Source: DASUBV01 sp036510065 (GTDB lineage Bacteria > Actinomycetota > Actinomycetes > Streptosporangiales > Streptosporangiaceae). From it: a stretch of 64,000 bases of DNA. A program made the position numbers and the translations under genes. The DNA lies in NCBI GenBank assembly GCA_036510065.1, contig DATCEO010000213.1:62001-126000 (forward strand), read 5' to 3'. A model generated the notes under the pieces. The model searched no databases. It saw nothing but the letters and a program-made list of their open reading frames with translations, and had not been told where the DNA came from. Shown piece by piece: positions 34,761 to 43,250 of this stretch (its first letter is position 1; each line of letters starts with the position of its first letter).

Positions 34761-35489
34761 TCAGCGCCCGGTGCGCACCACGAACAGCGCTATGGCCACG
34801 TACTGGCAGGCGGCCGCGGCGCAGACGAAGGCATGAAAGACCTCGTGATAGCCGAACACCGCAGGATACGGGTCGAGGCGGCGGTGATAGAAGATCGCGC
34901 CGGCCGTATAGAGCAGCCCGCCGACCAGCATGAGCACCCCGGCTACGACGCCGGCGTGCATCCACACCCCCGGCAGCGCCAGGCCGGCTACCCAGCCGAG
35001 CGCCATGAACGTCGCCCCGACCAGGCGCTCCGGCGCGCTCATCCAGGTCAGGTGAATCGTGGCGGCGGCGATCGTGAGGATCCACAGCACGGCCAGGCAC
35101 GCCAGCCCGAGTGAGCCCGGCATCGCGAGCAGGAAAGCGGGAGTGGCCGTGCCGGCGATGAGGAAGAAGATCATCGCGTGGTCCATCCGCTGCAGCCGAC
35201 GGCTCCACACCGCGCTCCAGTTGCCGCGATGGTAGAGCGCGCTGACCCCGAACAGCGAGGTTACGCTGGCCGCGTAGACGGCGATGGCCACGATCCGCGT
35301 CGCCCCGTGCGCGCGGGCCAGCAGCAGGGTGCCCACGACCAGTGACGCCTCGAACCACAGCAGGTGCAGCCAGCCCCGCAGCACGGGCTTGCGGTAGTAG
35401 AGTCCGCGACGAGCGTCGTACAGTGCTCCCGGCACGGGCGGAGGAGGCGTTACCGGCGCGGAATCCATGGCAGTCATCGTCGGCCTCAC
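34761..35489 (-). CDS. Hemolysin III / PAQR family membrane protein
   Basis: A 242-residue seven-helix membrane protein. The PAQR zinc-site motifs are present: SALYHRG early, MDHAMIFFLIAGT (the conserved Asp), and HEVFHAFVCAAA near the end. These form a metal-dependent site in the relatives known as hemolysin III or YqfA. Activity here is not known, though ceramidase-like hydrolase activity has been shown in eukaryotic members. The start could be any of the Met codons at 35489, 35477 or 35468. A MarR gene lies upstream on the same strand. Confidence 0.9.
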   Translation of the reverse strand: MRPTMTAMDSAPVTPPPPVPGALYDARRGLYYRKPVLRGWLHLLWFEASLVVGTLLLARAHGATRIVAIAVYAASVTSLFGVSALYHRGNWSAVWSRRLQRMDHAMIFFLIAGTATPAFLLAMPGSLGLACLAVLWILTIAAATIHLTWMSAPERLVGATFMALGWVAGLALPGVWMHAGVVAGVLMLVGGLLYTAGAIFYHRRLDPYPAVFGYHEVFHAFVCAAAACQYVAIALFVVRTGR

Positions 35490-35604
35490 CTCATGCCGGG
35501 ACTCGGCGACCTCGGTTGTCGCTGATGTCCCTTACCACCGAGTGTCGCCGACGTTGAGGCTTTCCGCAGCCCGGCGCGGGCATCGGGACGCCGCGCTGCC
35601 GGGC

Positions 35605-36111
35605 CTAGCGTGGCAGCACGCTCTCCACGAGCGCGTTGTTGAGCCTGGTCAGGGCGATTCCCAGGTCGACCTGACCGGCATCCTCCCAGCCGCTGACCAG
35701 CGCCTCGATGTGCCGCCGCCGCTCCGCCTCGACGTCGCGCATCGACTGGCGGCCCTGCGGGGTCAGCACGATCGTCGATGACCGGCCGTCGGCGGGGTTA
35801 GCGCAGCGCTCGACGAATCCCTGGCTCTCCAGGGCGGTGATCTGCCGGGTAACGGTGGAGGAATCCAGGCGCAGGGAGCGGGCCAGGGCATTGGCGGTCA
35901 CCGGGCCCAGCTCGTCGAGCATCCGCATGACCAGGTAGCCCGCGCGATCGACGCGCACGTACAGCGAGCTGCGCCGGCCGAAGGTCTCGAGGTGGCGGAC
36001 CAACTTGATCAGCTCGAGCTCGATGACGCCGATGGCGTCGGTGCCCATCACGTCGGGGCCGCGCGGCTCATCGCCCGCGCCGTCGCTCGCCGCATCCATC
36101 CCCGGCCCCAT
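35605..36111 (-). CDS. MarR family transcriptional regulator
   Basis: A 168-residue winged-helix regulator. The reader motif is GPVTANALARSLRLDSSTVTRQITALESQGFVERCANPADGRSSTIVLTPQGR. The flanking helices (LIKLVRHLETFGRRS, and HIEALVSGWEDAGQVDLGIALTRLNNAL) form the dimer interface. It is divergent from a DMT-family transporter, with overlapping inverted repeats between the two, so it likely represses that transporter and itself. The start is ATG at 36111; internal Met codons are possible. Confidence 0.9.
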   Translation of the reverse strand: MGPGMDAASDGAGDEPRGPDVMGTDAIGVIELELIKLVRHLETFGRRSSLYVRVDRAGYLVMRMLDELGPVTANALARSLRLDSSTVTRQITALESQGFVERCANPADGRSSTIVLTPQGRQSMRDVEAERRRHIEALVSGWEDAGQVDLGIALTRLNNALVESVLPR

Positions 36112-36149
36112 CCCCGCAGGACTTCACTCTCCGTGTAGAATGCTCCCAA

Positions 36150-36171
36150 GTATCTGTATGATACATGTATC
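36150..36171. promoter_or_regulatory. MarR operator candidate (overlapping GTATC/GATAC repeats)
   Basis: Three alternating half-sites, GTATC (36150-36154), GATAC (36160-36164) and GTATC (36167-36171), give two overlapping inverted repeats. The second, GATACATGTATC, is a perfect 12-bp palindrome. They sit midway between the divergent MarR and DMT transporter genes. Confidence 0.65.
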
Positions 36172-36218
36172 TTGGCTGGAGACGGGGTCCATGAGCGGGA
36201 TACGATGAGCGGGACCAG

Positions 36219-37148
36219 ATGATCGTTGTCCTGGCCCTGGGTGCCTCGCTGGCCAACGCCCTGACCAGCGTATTTCAGCGTCTCGGCGTGGAGAATGCGC
36301 CCGCCGGGACGACGCTGCGGCTGAGCCTGATCCGCTACGCGCTGCGGCGGCGGATCTGGCTCCTCGGGTTCGCCCTCATGATCGTCTCATTCCTGCTCCA
36401 GGCCGTCGCCCTGCACATCGGCCGGCTGTCCGAGGTCCAGCCGATCCTGACCACCGAGCTGGTCTTCCTCGTGGTGGTGCTGGGCACCTGGTTCGGGTTC
36501 ACGATCGGGCGCCGCGAGTGGCTGGGCGCGCTGGCGGTCAGCGGCGGCCTGGCCGGCTTCCTGTACTTCGCTCATCCCGAGTACGGCATGGAGTCCCCGC
36601 CGACCTGGGAGTGGATCGTGGCGGGCGGCGCGTGCACGGCCGCCATCGCGATGGCCGTCCTGGCGGCGCTGCGCGGGCCGGGCTGGTGGCGGGCGGCCAT
36701 GTTCGGGACGGCGGCGGCGATCAGCTTCGCCTTTACCTCCGCCTGCACCAAGGCGGTCTCCGACTTCGCCGCCTCGGACCTGGTCTCGCTGTACCGGCAC
36801 TGGCAGACCTACGCCCTGGCCTGCTTCGGGGCGCTCGCGGTCTTCCTGGCCCAGAACGCGTTCCACGCCGGGCCCATCGTGGCCTCTCAGTCGACCCTCG
36901 TCCTGGTCGATCCCCTGGCCAGCATCCTGATCGGCGTCGGGCTGTTCGGCGACAACCTGCGCACCGGCGCCCCCTGGGGGCCACTGGAGGCGATCTCGCT
37001 CCTGGTCATGTTCGCCGGGGCGTACTGGCTGGCCCACTCGCCGCTCGTCAGCGGTATCTACGGCAGCGACCGCCAGCCGGAGTCGCTGTCGAGTGCCTCG
37101 CGATCGGCCCGGCTTTCCGACTCCGCGTGCCCTCACTCCCCGTCATGA
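36219..37148 (+). CDS. DMT superfamily (EamA-like) transporter
   Basis: A 309-residue protein with about nine to ten membrane segments and two-fold EamA-like symmetry. Typical segments are VLALGASLANALTSVFQRLG, ALMIVSFLLQAVALHIGRLSEVQPILTTELVFLVVVLG and ASQSTLVLVDPLASILIGVGLFGD. The C-terminal 30 residues are a Ser/Arg-rich soluble tail. It probably exports a metabolite or drug; the substrate is unknown. The divergent MarR gene and operator suggest induction by a ligand of that regulator. Confidence 0.88.
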   Translation: MIVVLALGASLANALTSVFQRLGVENAPAGTTLRLSLIRYALRRRIWLLGFALMIVSFLLQAVALHIGRLSEVQPILTTELVFLVVVLGTWFGFTIGRREWLGALAVSGGLAGFLYFAHPEYGMESPPTWEWIVAGGACTAAIAMAVLAALRGPGWWRAAMFGTAAAISFAFTSACTKAVSDFAASDLVSLYRHWQTYALACFGALAVFLAQNAFHAGPIVASQSTLVLVDPLASILIGVGLFGDNLRTGAPWGPLEAISLLVMFAGAYWLAHSPLVSGIYGSDRQPESLSSASRSARLSDSACPHSPS

Positions 37149-37475
37149 TCCAGTCCCCGTCATGGGCGGCCAAGCAAGATCGGCCAATCGTAGATGTCCG
37201 GTTGGTAACGCCCCTGTGTTAGCAGCGGGACATTCAGGATCCGCGCCGGCGGGCTGAGTTGCCGGTGGGGGTGATGATTCGCCTGGCCTGCGAACCGATC
37301 AGGGGTAGCGCCACGCCGGGCGGCCTGTGGGCCGGCGCTGTCCCCGCGGCCCAGGGCCTGCATCTAACCTTGACGTCAAGGTTAGGTATGCTGGACGCGA
37401 ACATCACGTCAGCGCCGACCGGGTCAGACACAGCCCATGACGACACGTTCCATGACGACACAGTGGGGAGAGTCC
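37149..37475. other. Intergenic region (327 bp) upstream of the MFS/MerR pair
   Basis: No gene is supported. The first 200 bp show nothing I can assign. The 3' part contains the MerR-type operator and promoter described separately (37364-37392) and the leader of the exporter transcript. Confidence 0.5.
37364..37392 (+). promoter_or_regulatory. MerR-type operator/promoter
   Basis: A perfect 22-bp palindrome (CTAACCTTGAC/GTCAAGGTTAG, 37364-37385) lies directly before a TATGCT -10 box (37387-37392). MerR proteins bind symmetric sites in the spacer just upstream of the -10 and remodel the promoter. The exporter starts about 84 bp downstream and a MerR gene follows it, so this is likely its own control site. 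Confidence 0.75.
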
Positions 37476-39479
37476 ATGCCGGTGGCTGGACAAACGCAGG
37501 CACCGCCCTCGGCGGCGGATGACAGGGGCGACCGCTACAAGTGGATTGCCCTGTCGAACACCACGCTCGGCATCCTGATGGTCACGATCAACCAGTCGAT
37601 CCTGCTGATCTCACTGCCGGCGCTTTTCCGCGGCATCAACCTCAACCCGCTCGTGCCGGCCAACACGTCCTACTTCCTGTGGACCTTCATGGGCTTCATG
37701 CTCGTGACGGCCGTGCTGGTCGTCAGCCTGGGACGAGTGGGTGACATCTACGGCCGGGTGCGGATGTACAACCTGGGCTTCGCCGTCTTCACGTTTTTCT
37801 CGGTCCTGCTGTCAGTGACCTGGCTCACCGGCACGGCAGGGGCGCTGTGGATCATCATCATGCGCGTGTTCCAGGGGGTTGGCGGGGCGCTGCTGTTCGC
37901 CAACTCGACCGCCATCCTGACCGACGCCTTCCCTCAGGACGAGCGGGGCAAGGCGATGGGGATTAACGGCATCGCCGCGGTGGGCGGCTCGTTCCTCGGG
38001 CTGATCCTGGGCGGCGTCCTCGCCCCGGTCGAATGGCGCCTGGTGTTCCTGGTGTCGGTCCCGTTCGGCCTGTTCGGGACGGTGTGGGCTTACCTCAAGC
38101 TGCGCGACAACGGGATCCGGATCCCGGCCAGGATCGACTGGCTGGGCAACGCGCTGTTCGCGATCGGGCTGATCGCGCTGCTCACCGGGATCGTGTACTC
38201 CCTGCTCCCCTACGGCGGCCACCCGACCGGCTGGACCAACCCCTACGTGCTCGCCGGGATCTTCGGCGGCATTGCCGTCCTGGTCCTGTTCGCCTGGGTG
38301 GAGACGAAGGTGGCCCAGCCGATGTTCCGCCTGGACCTGTTCAAGATCCGGGCGTTCACCGCGGGCAACGTCGCCGGCCTGGGCGGCGCGCTGGGCCGCG
38401 GCGGCCTGCAGTTCATGCTCATCATCTGGCTGCAGGGGATCTGGCTGCCCCAGCACGGCTACAGCTTCTCCCAGACGCCGCTGTGGGCCGGCATTTACAT
38501 GGTCCCGCTGACCGTCGGCTTCCTGCTGACCGGGCCCGTGGCCGGAGCGCTGTCGGACCGGTACGGCGCCAGGGCGTTCGCTACCGCCGGCCTGGTGGTA
38601 TCGGGAGCCAGCTTCCTGCTGCTGGAGCTGCTGCCAATTAACTTTAGCTATGTCTGGTTCGCGCTGCTCGTCTTCATGTTCGCGGTCGGCATGGGGCTGT
38701 TCTTCTCGCCCAACCAGGCCGGGGTCATGAACAGCCTGCCGCCCGACCAGCGCGGCGCCGGCGCCGGGATGCTCAACACCTTCCAGAACTCGGCCACGGT
38801 GCTGTCGATGGGCCTGTTCTTCACCATCGTCACCCTGGGGCTTGCCTCCCGCCTGCCCAGTCACCTGTATAAGGGCCTGGTTGCGGCAGGCGTAGCCCCC
38901 GCCGCCGCCCACACGGTCGCCAGCGAGCCGCCGATCGGCAGCCTGTTCTCGGCCTTTCTTGGCTTTAACCCGATCAAGGAACTCCTCGGTCCCACCGGCG
39001 CGCTGGCTAAGCTGCCGGCCAAGCAGGCCGCCTACATCACCGGCCGCTCGTTCTTCCCCAGGCTGATCGAGCAGCCGTTTGCCAGCGGCCTGCACCTGGC
39101 GTTCAGCTTCGCCGCCGGGGTGACCGTCATCGCCATCATCGCCTCGGCCCTCCGCGGCAAGCGCTACATGTATGCCGCTCAGCCGGTGGCGGCCGAGCTG
39201 GCGGAAGGGGCAGCGCTGGAGGCCGGCCTGTTCGGCCTCGACGAGACGGCGGTACTCCCGGAAGCCGGTGCCGCCAACGGCAGCGCCGCCAACGGCAGCG
39301 CCACCAACGGCAGCGCTACCAACGGCAGCGCCACCAACGGCCACAACGGCACGGCGTCCAATGGCACGGCGTCCAATGGCACGGGCACTCCCGCTGCGCC
39401 AGCCGCGGATGGCATGCTGGCCAGATCGCCAGTGACCGAGTCCGACGAGGGACTCGGCGCGTCACGCGGAGGCAGCTGA
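37476..39479 (+). CDS. MFS exporter, DHA2 (EmrB/QacA) type
   Basis: A 667-residue, 14-helix drug:H+ antiporter-type protein. Conserved motifs include SLGRVGDIYGRVRMYNLGF (motif A), RVFQGVGGALLFANSTAILTDAFP (motif C-like region), and GINGIAAVGGSFLGLILGGVL. Long extra loops near residues 470-530 are typical of this subgroup. The C-terminal 100 residues are a soluble Ala/Asn/Gly/Ser tail with NGSAT repeats. The ATG at 37476 is preferred because GGGGAGAG precedes it; an upstream frame start at 37437 lacks one. It is followed 4 bp later by the MerR gene, so the two are an operon, driven by the MerR-type promoter. Confidence 0.92.
   Translation: MPVAGQTQAPPSAADDRGDRYKWIALSNTTLGILMVTINQSILLISLPALFRGINLNPLVPANTSYFLWTFMGFMLVTAVLVVSLGRVGDIYGRVRMYNLGFAVFTFFSVLLSVTWLTGTAGALWIIIMRVFQGVGGALLFANSTAILTDAFPQDERGKAMGINGIAAVGGSFLGLILGGVLAPVEWRLVFLVSVPFGLFGTVWAYLKLRDNGIRIPARIDWLGNALFAIGLIALLTGIVYSLLPYGGHPTGWTNPYVLAGIFGGIAVLVLFAWVETKVAQPMFRLDLFKIRAFTAGNVAGLGGALGRGGLQFMLIIWLQGIWLPQHGYSFSQTPLWAGIYMVPLTVGFLLTGPVAGALSDRYGARAFATAGLVVSGASFLLLELLPINFSYVWFALLVFMFAVGMGLFFSPNQAGVMNSLPPDQRGAGAGMLNTFQNSATVLSMGLFFTIVTLGLASRLPSHLYKGLVAAGVAPAAAHTVASEPPIGSLFSAFLGFNPIKELLGPTGALAKLPAKQAAYITGRSFFPRLIEQPFASGLHLAFSFAAGVTVIAIIASALRGKRYMYAAQPVAAELAEGAALEAGLFGLDETAVLPEAGAANGSAANGSATNGSATNGSATNGHNGTASNGTASNGTGTPAAPAADGMLARSPVTESDEGLGASRGGS
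39271..39386 (+). repeat. 15-bp tandem repeats encoding NGSAT/NGTAS in the exporter tail
   Basis: About five 15-bp units (AACGGCAGCGCCACC variants) followed by two AATGGCACGGCGTCC-type units. They encode Asn-Gly-Ser/Thr-Ala-Thr/Ser repeats in the cytoplasmic tail. The unit is in frame, so copy-number shifts would change tail length only. Confidence 0.8.
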
Positions 39480-39483
39480 GCCC

Positions 39484-39984
39484 ATGAACACCACGCCCCG
39501 GACGGGCGCTGCAGGGCTGGTCACCGAGGACCAGCCGCCGCAGGCCGAGGAGCTTCTCGGCATCGGCGCTGCGGCGACCCGTCTCGGCGTGTCGGAGCGG
39601 GCCCTGCGGTACTACCAGCAGCTGGGCCTGATCGTCCCAGCCTGCACGACGCGCGGCGGCCTGCGCCGCTACTCCCCCGCCGACCTGGACCGGGTGTCCC
39701 GCATCCGGGAGCTGCAGACCGTACTGGGCCTGAACCTCGACGAGATCGCGGTCGTGCTCCGCAACGAGGACCGACTGGCCGAGATCCGCCGGATGTTCGC
39801 CGACGAGCGCACCAGCGCTAGCGAGCGGCGGCGGCTCACCCGCGAGTGCCTGGCCCTGCACGAGGACCTGCGCGCGACGGTGGAGGCCAAGCGGGCTGCT
39901 CTCGAGAGCTTCCTGGCCGACCTCGATGCCCGGATCGGCCGCGGCCGGGACCTGCTCGCCGGCCATGACGGCGGCAGCGACTAG
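39484..39984 (+). CDS. MerR family transcriptional regulator
   Basis: A 166-residue protein. The MerR domain spans about residues 25-92: LGIGAAATRLGVSERALRYYQQLGLIVPACTTRGGLRRYSPADLDRVSRIREL, a textbook MerR helix-turn-helix with wing. A coiled-coil helix follows (RLTRECLALHEDLRATVEAKRAALESFLADLDARI). There are no metal-binding cysteines in the ligand region, so it is probably a drug or small-molecule sensor. It starts 4 bp after the exporter stop and is likely to bind the palindrome upstream of that gene. Confidence 0.92.
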   Translation: MNTTPRTGAAGLVTEDQPPQAEELLGIGAAATRLGVSERALRYYQQLGLIVPACTTRGGLRRYSPADLDRVSRIRELQTVLGLNLDEIAVVLRNEDRLAEIRRMFADERTSASERRRLTRECLALHEDLRATVEAKRAALESFLADLDARIGRGRDLLAGHDGGSD

Positions 39985-40095
39985 GCGTCCCGGAGCCGCG
40001 CTAAGGACTGGCGGCTCCGGCCCCAGATTGAAGGCCGGCACAGCGGGCAAGGGAGTCTGATCACCGGGCCAGCGCGGGCTGGTGGAGGAGGATTC

Positions 40096-41271
40096 ATGAC
40101 CGCTGCGCGGGAGAGCGACTTCTACTCCCTTGAGCTGCTGCTCGATCCCGGCGGGCGGGAGCTGCTTGGGCGGATCCGGGCCTTCATGGAAAAGGAAGTC
40201 GAGCCGGTCGTCAACCACTACTGGACGCGCGCGGAGTTCCCGTTCCAGCTCATTCCGGCGCTGGCCGGGCTCGGGGTGGCGGGCCTGGCCTATTCCGGCT
40301 ACGGCTGCGGCGGCCAGAGCAGCCTGCTGGCCGGCATGGTGTCCATGGAGTTCGCCCGCGTTGACTCCTCCATCGCCACGTTCATGGGCGTGCACAGCGG
40401 GCTGGCCATGGGGTCGATCTACCTCTGCGGCTCGGCGGAGCAGAAGCAGCGCTGGCTCCCCGAGATGGCCCGGATGGAGAAGATCGGGGCCTTCGGCCTG
40501 ACCGAGCCCGACGTGGGGTCCGGCGTCGCCCGCGGACTGACGACCACGGCCCGCCGCGACGGCGACGACTGGGTCCTGGACGGGCAGAAGAAGTGGATCG
40601 GCAACGGCACGTTCGCCGACTACGTGATCATCTGGGCCCGGGATGTTGAGGATGACCAGGTCAAGGGCTTCGTCGTGGAAAAGGGGACGCCCGGGTTGGC
40701 CGCGACCGCGATGCAGGACAAGATCGCGCTGCGGATCGTGCAGAACGCCGTGATCACGTTGGACGGCGTCCGCGTGCCGGAGGCCAACCGGCTGCAGAAC
40801 GCGAACTCGTTCGCCGACACCGCGGCCGTGCTCAGGATGACCAGGGCCGGCGTGGCCTGGGAGGCGGTCGGCTGCGCCCGCGGCGCGTACGAGCACGCCC
40901 TGGCCTACGCCAAGGAACGGCAGCAGTTCGGCCGGCCCATCGCCGGCTTCCAGCTCGTCCAGGACCAGCTGGTCAAGATGCTCGCCAACGTGACCGCGTC
41001 AGAGTGCATGTGCGTGCGCCTGTCCCAGCTGCAAGATGCGGGGCAGGCGGCGGACGAGCACTCGGCCCTGGCCAAGGCGTTCTGCACGGTGCGCATGCGG
41101 GAGACGGCCGGCCTGGCTCGCGAGCTGCTCGGCGGCAACGGCATCCTGCTTGAGCATCATGTCGGGAGGTTCGTCGCGGACGCTGAGGCGATCTACTCCT
41201 ACGAGGGCACCCGGGAGATCAACACGCTCATCGTCGGCCGGGCCATCACCGGCACCGCTGCCTTCGTCTGA
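40096..41271 (+). CDS. Acyl-CoA dehydrogenase
   Basis: A 391-residue flavoenzyme of the acyl-CoA dehydrogenase family. The FAD-binding signature GAFGLTEPDVGSG is clear, as are WVLDGQKKWIGNGTFADY, FGRPIAGFQLVQDQLVKML and LLGGNGIL. The catalytic base Glu lies in IYSYEGTREINTLIVGRAITG, the position used by glutaryl-CoA and isobutyryl-CoA types. It dehydrogenates a fatty or branched acyl-CoA at the alpha-beta bond; chain preference is unknown. The ATG at 40096 has GGAGGAGG just before it. There is no obvious partner gene nearby. Confidence 0.92.
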   Translation: MTAARESDFYSLELLLDPGGRELLGRIRAFMEKEVEPVVNHYWTRAEFPFQLIPALAGLGVAGLAYSGYGCGGQSSLLAGMVSMEFARVDSSIATFMGVHSGLAMGSIYLCGSAEQKQRWLPEMARMEKIGAFGLTEPDVGSGVARGLTTTARRDGDDWVLDGQKKWIGNGTFADYVIIWARDVEDDQVKGFVVEKGTPGLAATAMQDKIALRIVQNAVITLDGVRVPEANRLQNANSFADTAAVLRMTRAGVAWEAVGCARGAYEHALAYAKERQQFGRPIAGFQLVQDQLVKMLANVTASECMCVRLSQLQDAGQAADEHSALAKAFCTVRMRETAGLARELLGGNGILLEHHVGRFVADAEAIYSYEGTREINTLIVGRAITGTAAFV

Positions 41272-41348
41272 GCTGGGCACCTCCCCTGGCCGGCGGGCCT
41301 GGACCGGCGGCCGCACCGTCCCGCGTCGCCTGCGCATACAGTGCCCTG

Positions 41349-42197
41349 GTGTCGTTGGTGCTGAGCGCGCTGAACCGTTATCCCATCAAGTCCTGCCGGG
41401 GGCAGTCGCTGTCGTCCGCGGTGGTGGAGCCCTGGGGCCTGGCCGGGGATCGCCGCTGGATGCTCGTCGACGAGGCCGGGGCGCACGTGACCGCCCGGAC
41501 GTGCCCGCGCATGATCCTGATCCGGCCCGAGCTGCTATCCGGCGGCGGCGTCCGGGTGACCGCCCCGGGGCAGCCGCCCCTTACTGTCAGCCCTCCGGGG
41601 CAGGCTCCCCTGGCCGTCAGTGTCTGGGGCAGCGAACTGCTGGCCGATTTCGCCGGCCAGGCGGCCGCTTGCTGGTTCACCGCGGCGGCCGGCACCCCGG
41701 CCCGGCTGGTTTACCTGGCCGATCCGACCCAGCGGCGGCCGAATCCGCGGTTCGCTGCGGCCGGCGACATGGTGAGCCTCGCCGACGGCTACCCGCTGCT
41801 GCTCACCAGCGAGAGCTCGCTGGCCGCCCTCAATGACCTCATCGCCGCCGGGCCGCTGGCGGCGGAGGGGCCGCTGCCGATGCGGCGCTTCCGGCCCAGC
41901 GTGGTCGTCTCCGGAGCCCCGGCCTGGGCCGAGGACGGCTGGCGCCGCCTGCGCATCGGCTCGGCGAGCTTCCGGGCAGTCAAGGGCTGTGACCGGTGCG
42001 TGCTGACCACGGTCCACCCGGACACCGCGGTCAAGGGGAAGGAGCCCATCGCCACCCTGGCCCGGCACCGGCGCTGGGACGGCAAGACCTGGTTCGGGAT
42101 GAACCTCATCCCCGACGCCGCCGGGGCGGTGATCAGCGTGGGAGACCCCGTGGAACTGCTCGAGGAGGTCCCGGCGCCGGACGGGCCCCCGCGCTAG
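41349..42197 (+). CDS. MOSC-domain protein (YcbX/mARC-like)
   Basis: A 282-residue protein with an N-terminal beta-barrel MOSC_N domain (SALNRYPIKSCRGQSLSSAVVEPWGLAGDRRWMLVDEAG) and a C-terminal MOSC domain containing FRAVKGCDRCVLTTVHPDTAVKGKEPIATLARHR. The Cys in GCDRCVLTT is the likely molybdenum-cofactor ligand, as in mARC and YcbX. Such proteins reduce N-hydroxylated compounds. It has no ferredoxin domain of its own, so a separate electron donor is expected. GTG start at 41349. Confidence 0.92.
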   Translation: MSLVLSALNRYPIKSCRGQSLSSAVVEPWGLAGDRRWMLVDEAGAHVTARTCPRMILIRPELLSGGGVRVTAPGQPPLTVSPPGQAPLAVSVWGSELLADFAGQAAACWFTAAAGTPARLVYLADPTQRRPNPRFAAAGDMVSLADGYPLLLTSESSLAALNDLIAAGPLAAEGPLPMRRFRPSVVVSGAPAWAEDGWRRLRIGSASFRAVKGCDRCVLTTVHPDTAVKGKEPIATLARHRRWDGKTWFGMNLIPDAAGAVISVGDPVELLEEVPAPDGPPR

Positions 42198-42279
42198 AGC
42201 CCGTGTCAGCCGATCGGCTGACAGCGGTCCACCCGGCTGGGCGACGCGGGCCGGGGCCCGGCCCGGAGATGCTGGCCGC

Positions 42280-42500
42280 ATGACTGAGACAGCGGATCTG
42301 GCGGTGCGCGTCAGCGGCCTGCGCAAGCGGTACCGGGACGTCACGGCCGTGGACGGCATCGACCTGAACATCCGGCGCGGCGAGATCTTCGCCCTGCTGG
42401 GCCCGAACGGTGCGGGCAAGACCACGACCGTGGAGATCCTGGCCGGCTACCGGGCCAGGGACAACGGCGAGGCGGCCGTGCTCGGCGTCGACCGGCGATC
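42280..42500 (+). pseudogene. Truncated ABC transporter ATP-binding protein (5' fragment)
   Basis: The first about 73 codons encode a clean ABC-2 type ATPase start: VSGLRKRYRDVTAVDGIDLNIRRGEIFALLGPNGAGKTTTVEILAGYRARDNGEAAVLGVD, including Walker A. Similarity stops at about 42498. The frame stays open afterwards only because it runs antisense to the glycosylase gene, giving Arg-rich sequence. No signature motif, Walker B or permease is present. The boundary suggests deletion of the rest of an ABC operon, with the DNA-glycosylase gene now next to the break. Confidence 0.75.
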
Positions 42501-42531
42501 GAGAACGGCGACCTGCCGCAGCCGGGCCGGG

Positions 42532-43173
42532 CTAGCGGAGACTGACGTCGGTTCCGCCGCGCAGCAGCGGGACCGCCGCCCAGCAGTACCGGGCGACGAC
42601 CGAGCGATAGGGCCGGAACCGATCACCGAGCGGGGCGAGCTCCCTCGCGCGCGGCGGCGGGTCGATGCCCCAGGCCAGGCCGTATCCCTGCCGGACCCCG
42701 AGGTCCTCGACGGGCCAGATGTCAAGGCGGCGCAGCTCGAACATTCCGAACATGTCGGCCGTCCACTGGCCGATGCCGCGGACGGTCAGCAGCGAGGCCA
42801 CGAGTTCCTCGTCGCTGCGCCGCGAGGAGGGGGCCAGGTCGAGCGTGCCGTCGAGGACCTTCGCCGACAGGTCACGCAGCGAGGCCAGCTTCCGGCCCGA
42901 CAGCCCCGCGGTGCGCAGCACCTCGTCCGGCACGGCGGCCAGCGCCTCCGGGGTGAGCCTGCCGCCGGCGGCGGTCAGGACCCGGCCGAGGATGGCCTGC
43001 GCGGCCCGTCCGGCCAGCTGCTGAAAGACGATCGCGCGGACCAGCGCCCCGAAAGGGCCGTCCTCGCTCCGGGGCCGGTGCGTGATCGGGCCGGCCGCGG
43101 CGACCAGCCGGGCCAGCACCGGGTCGCGAGCCGCGACCTCCCTGGTGGCGGCGGCCAGCGATATTTCCGCCAT
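42532..43173 (-). CDS. DNA-3-methyladenine glycosylase (AlkA/HhH-GPD type)
   Basis: A 213-residue HhH-GPD base-excision enzyme. The core is LVRAIVFQQLAGRAAQAILGRV, the hairpin-helix-hairpin LLTVRGIGQWTADMFGMFELRRLDIWPVEDLGVRQG with the catalytic Asp in VEDLGV, and the C-terminal YRSVVARYCW. It removes alkylated bases such as 3-methyladenine in the nucleoid. There are no 4Fe-4S cysteines. ATG at 43173. It lies antisense to the open frame extending from the truncated ABC gene, confirming that frame is not real. Confidence 0.92.
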   Translation of the reverse strand: MAEISLAAATREVAARDPVLARLVAAAGPITHRPRSEDGPFGALVRAIVFQQLAGRAAQAILGRVLTAAGGRLTPEALAAVPDEVLRTAGLSGRKLASLRDLSAKVLDGTLDLAPSSRRSDEELVASLLTVRGIGQWTADMFGMFELRRLDIWPVEDLGVRQGYGLAWGIDPPPRARELAPLGDRFRPYRSVVARYCWAAVPLLRGGTDVSLR

Positions 43174-43250
43174 CGCCCTACCCTACTGGGGCAGAAACCG
43201 GCGCTTTCCAGCCCGGGGCTCGCGGTTGCTTTCCGTCCGGCCGCCGGGAA

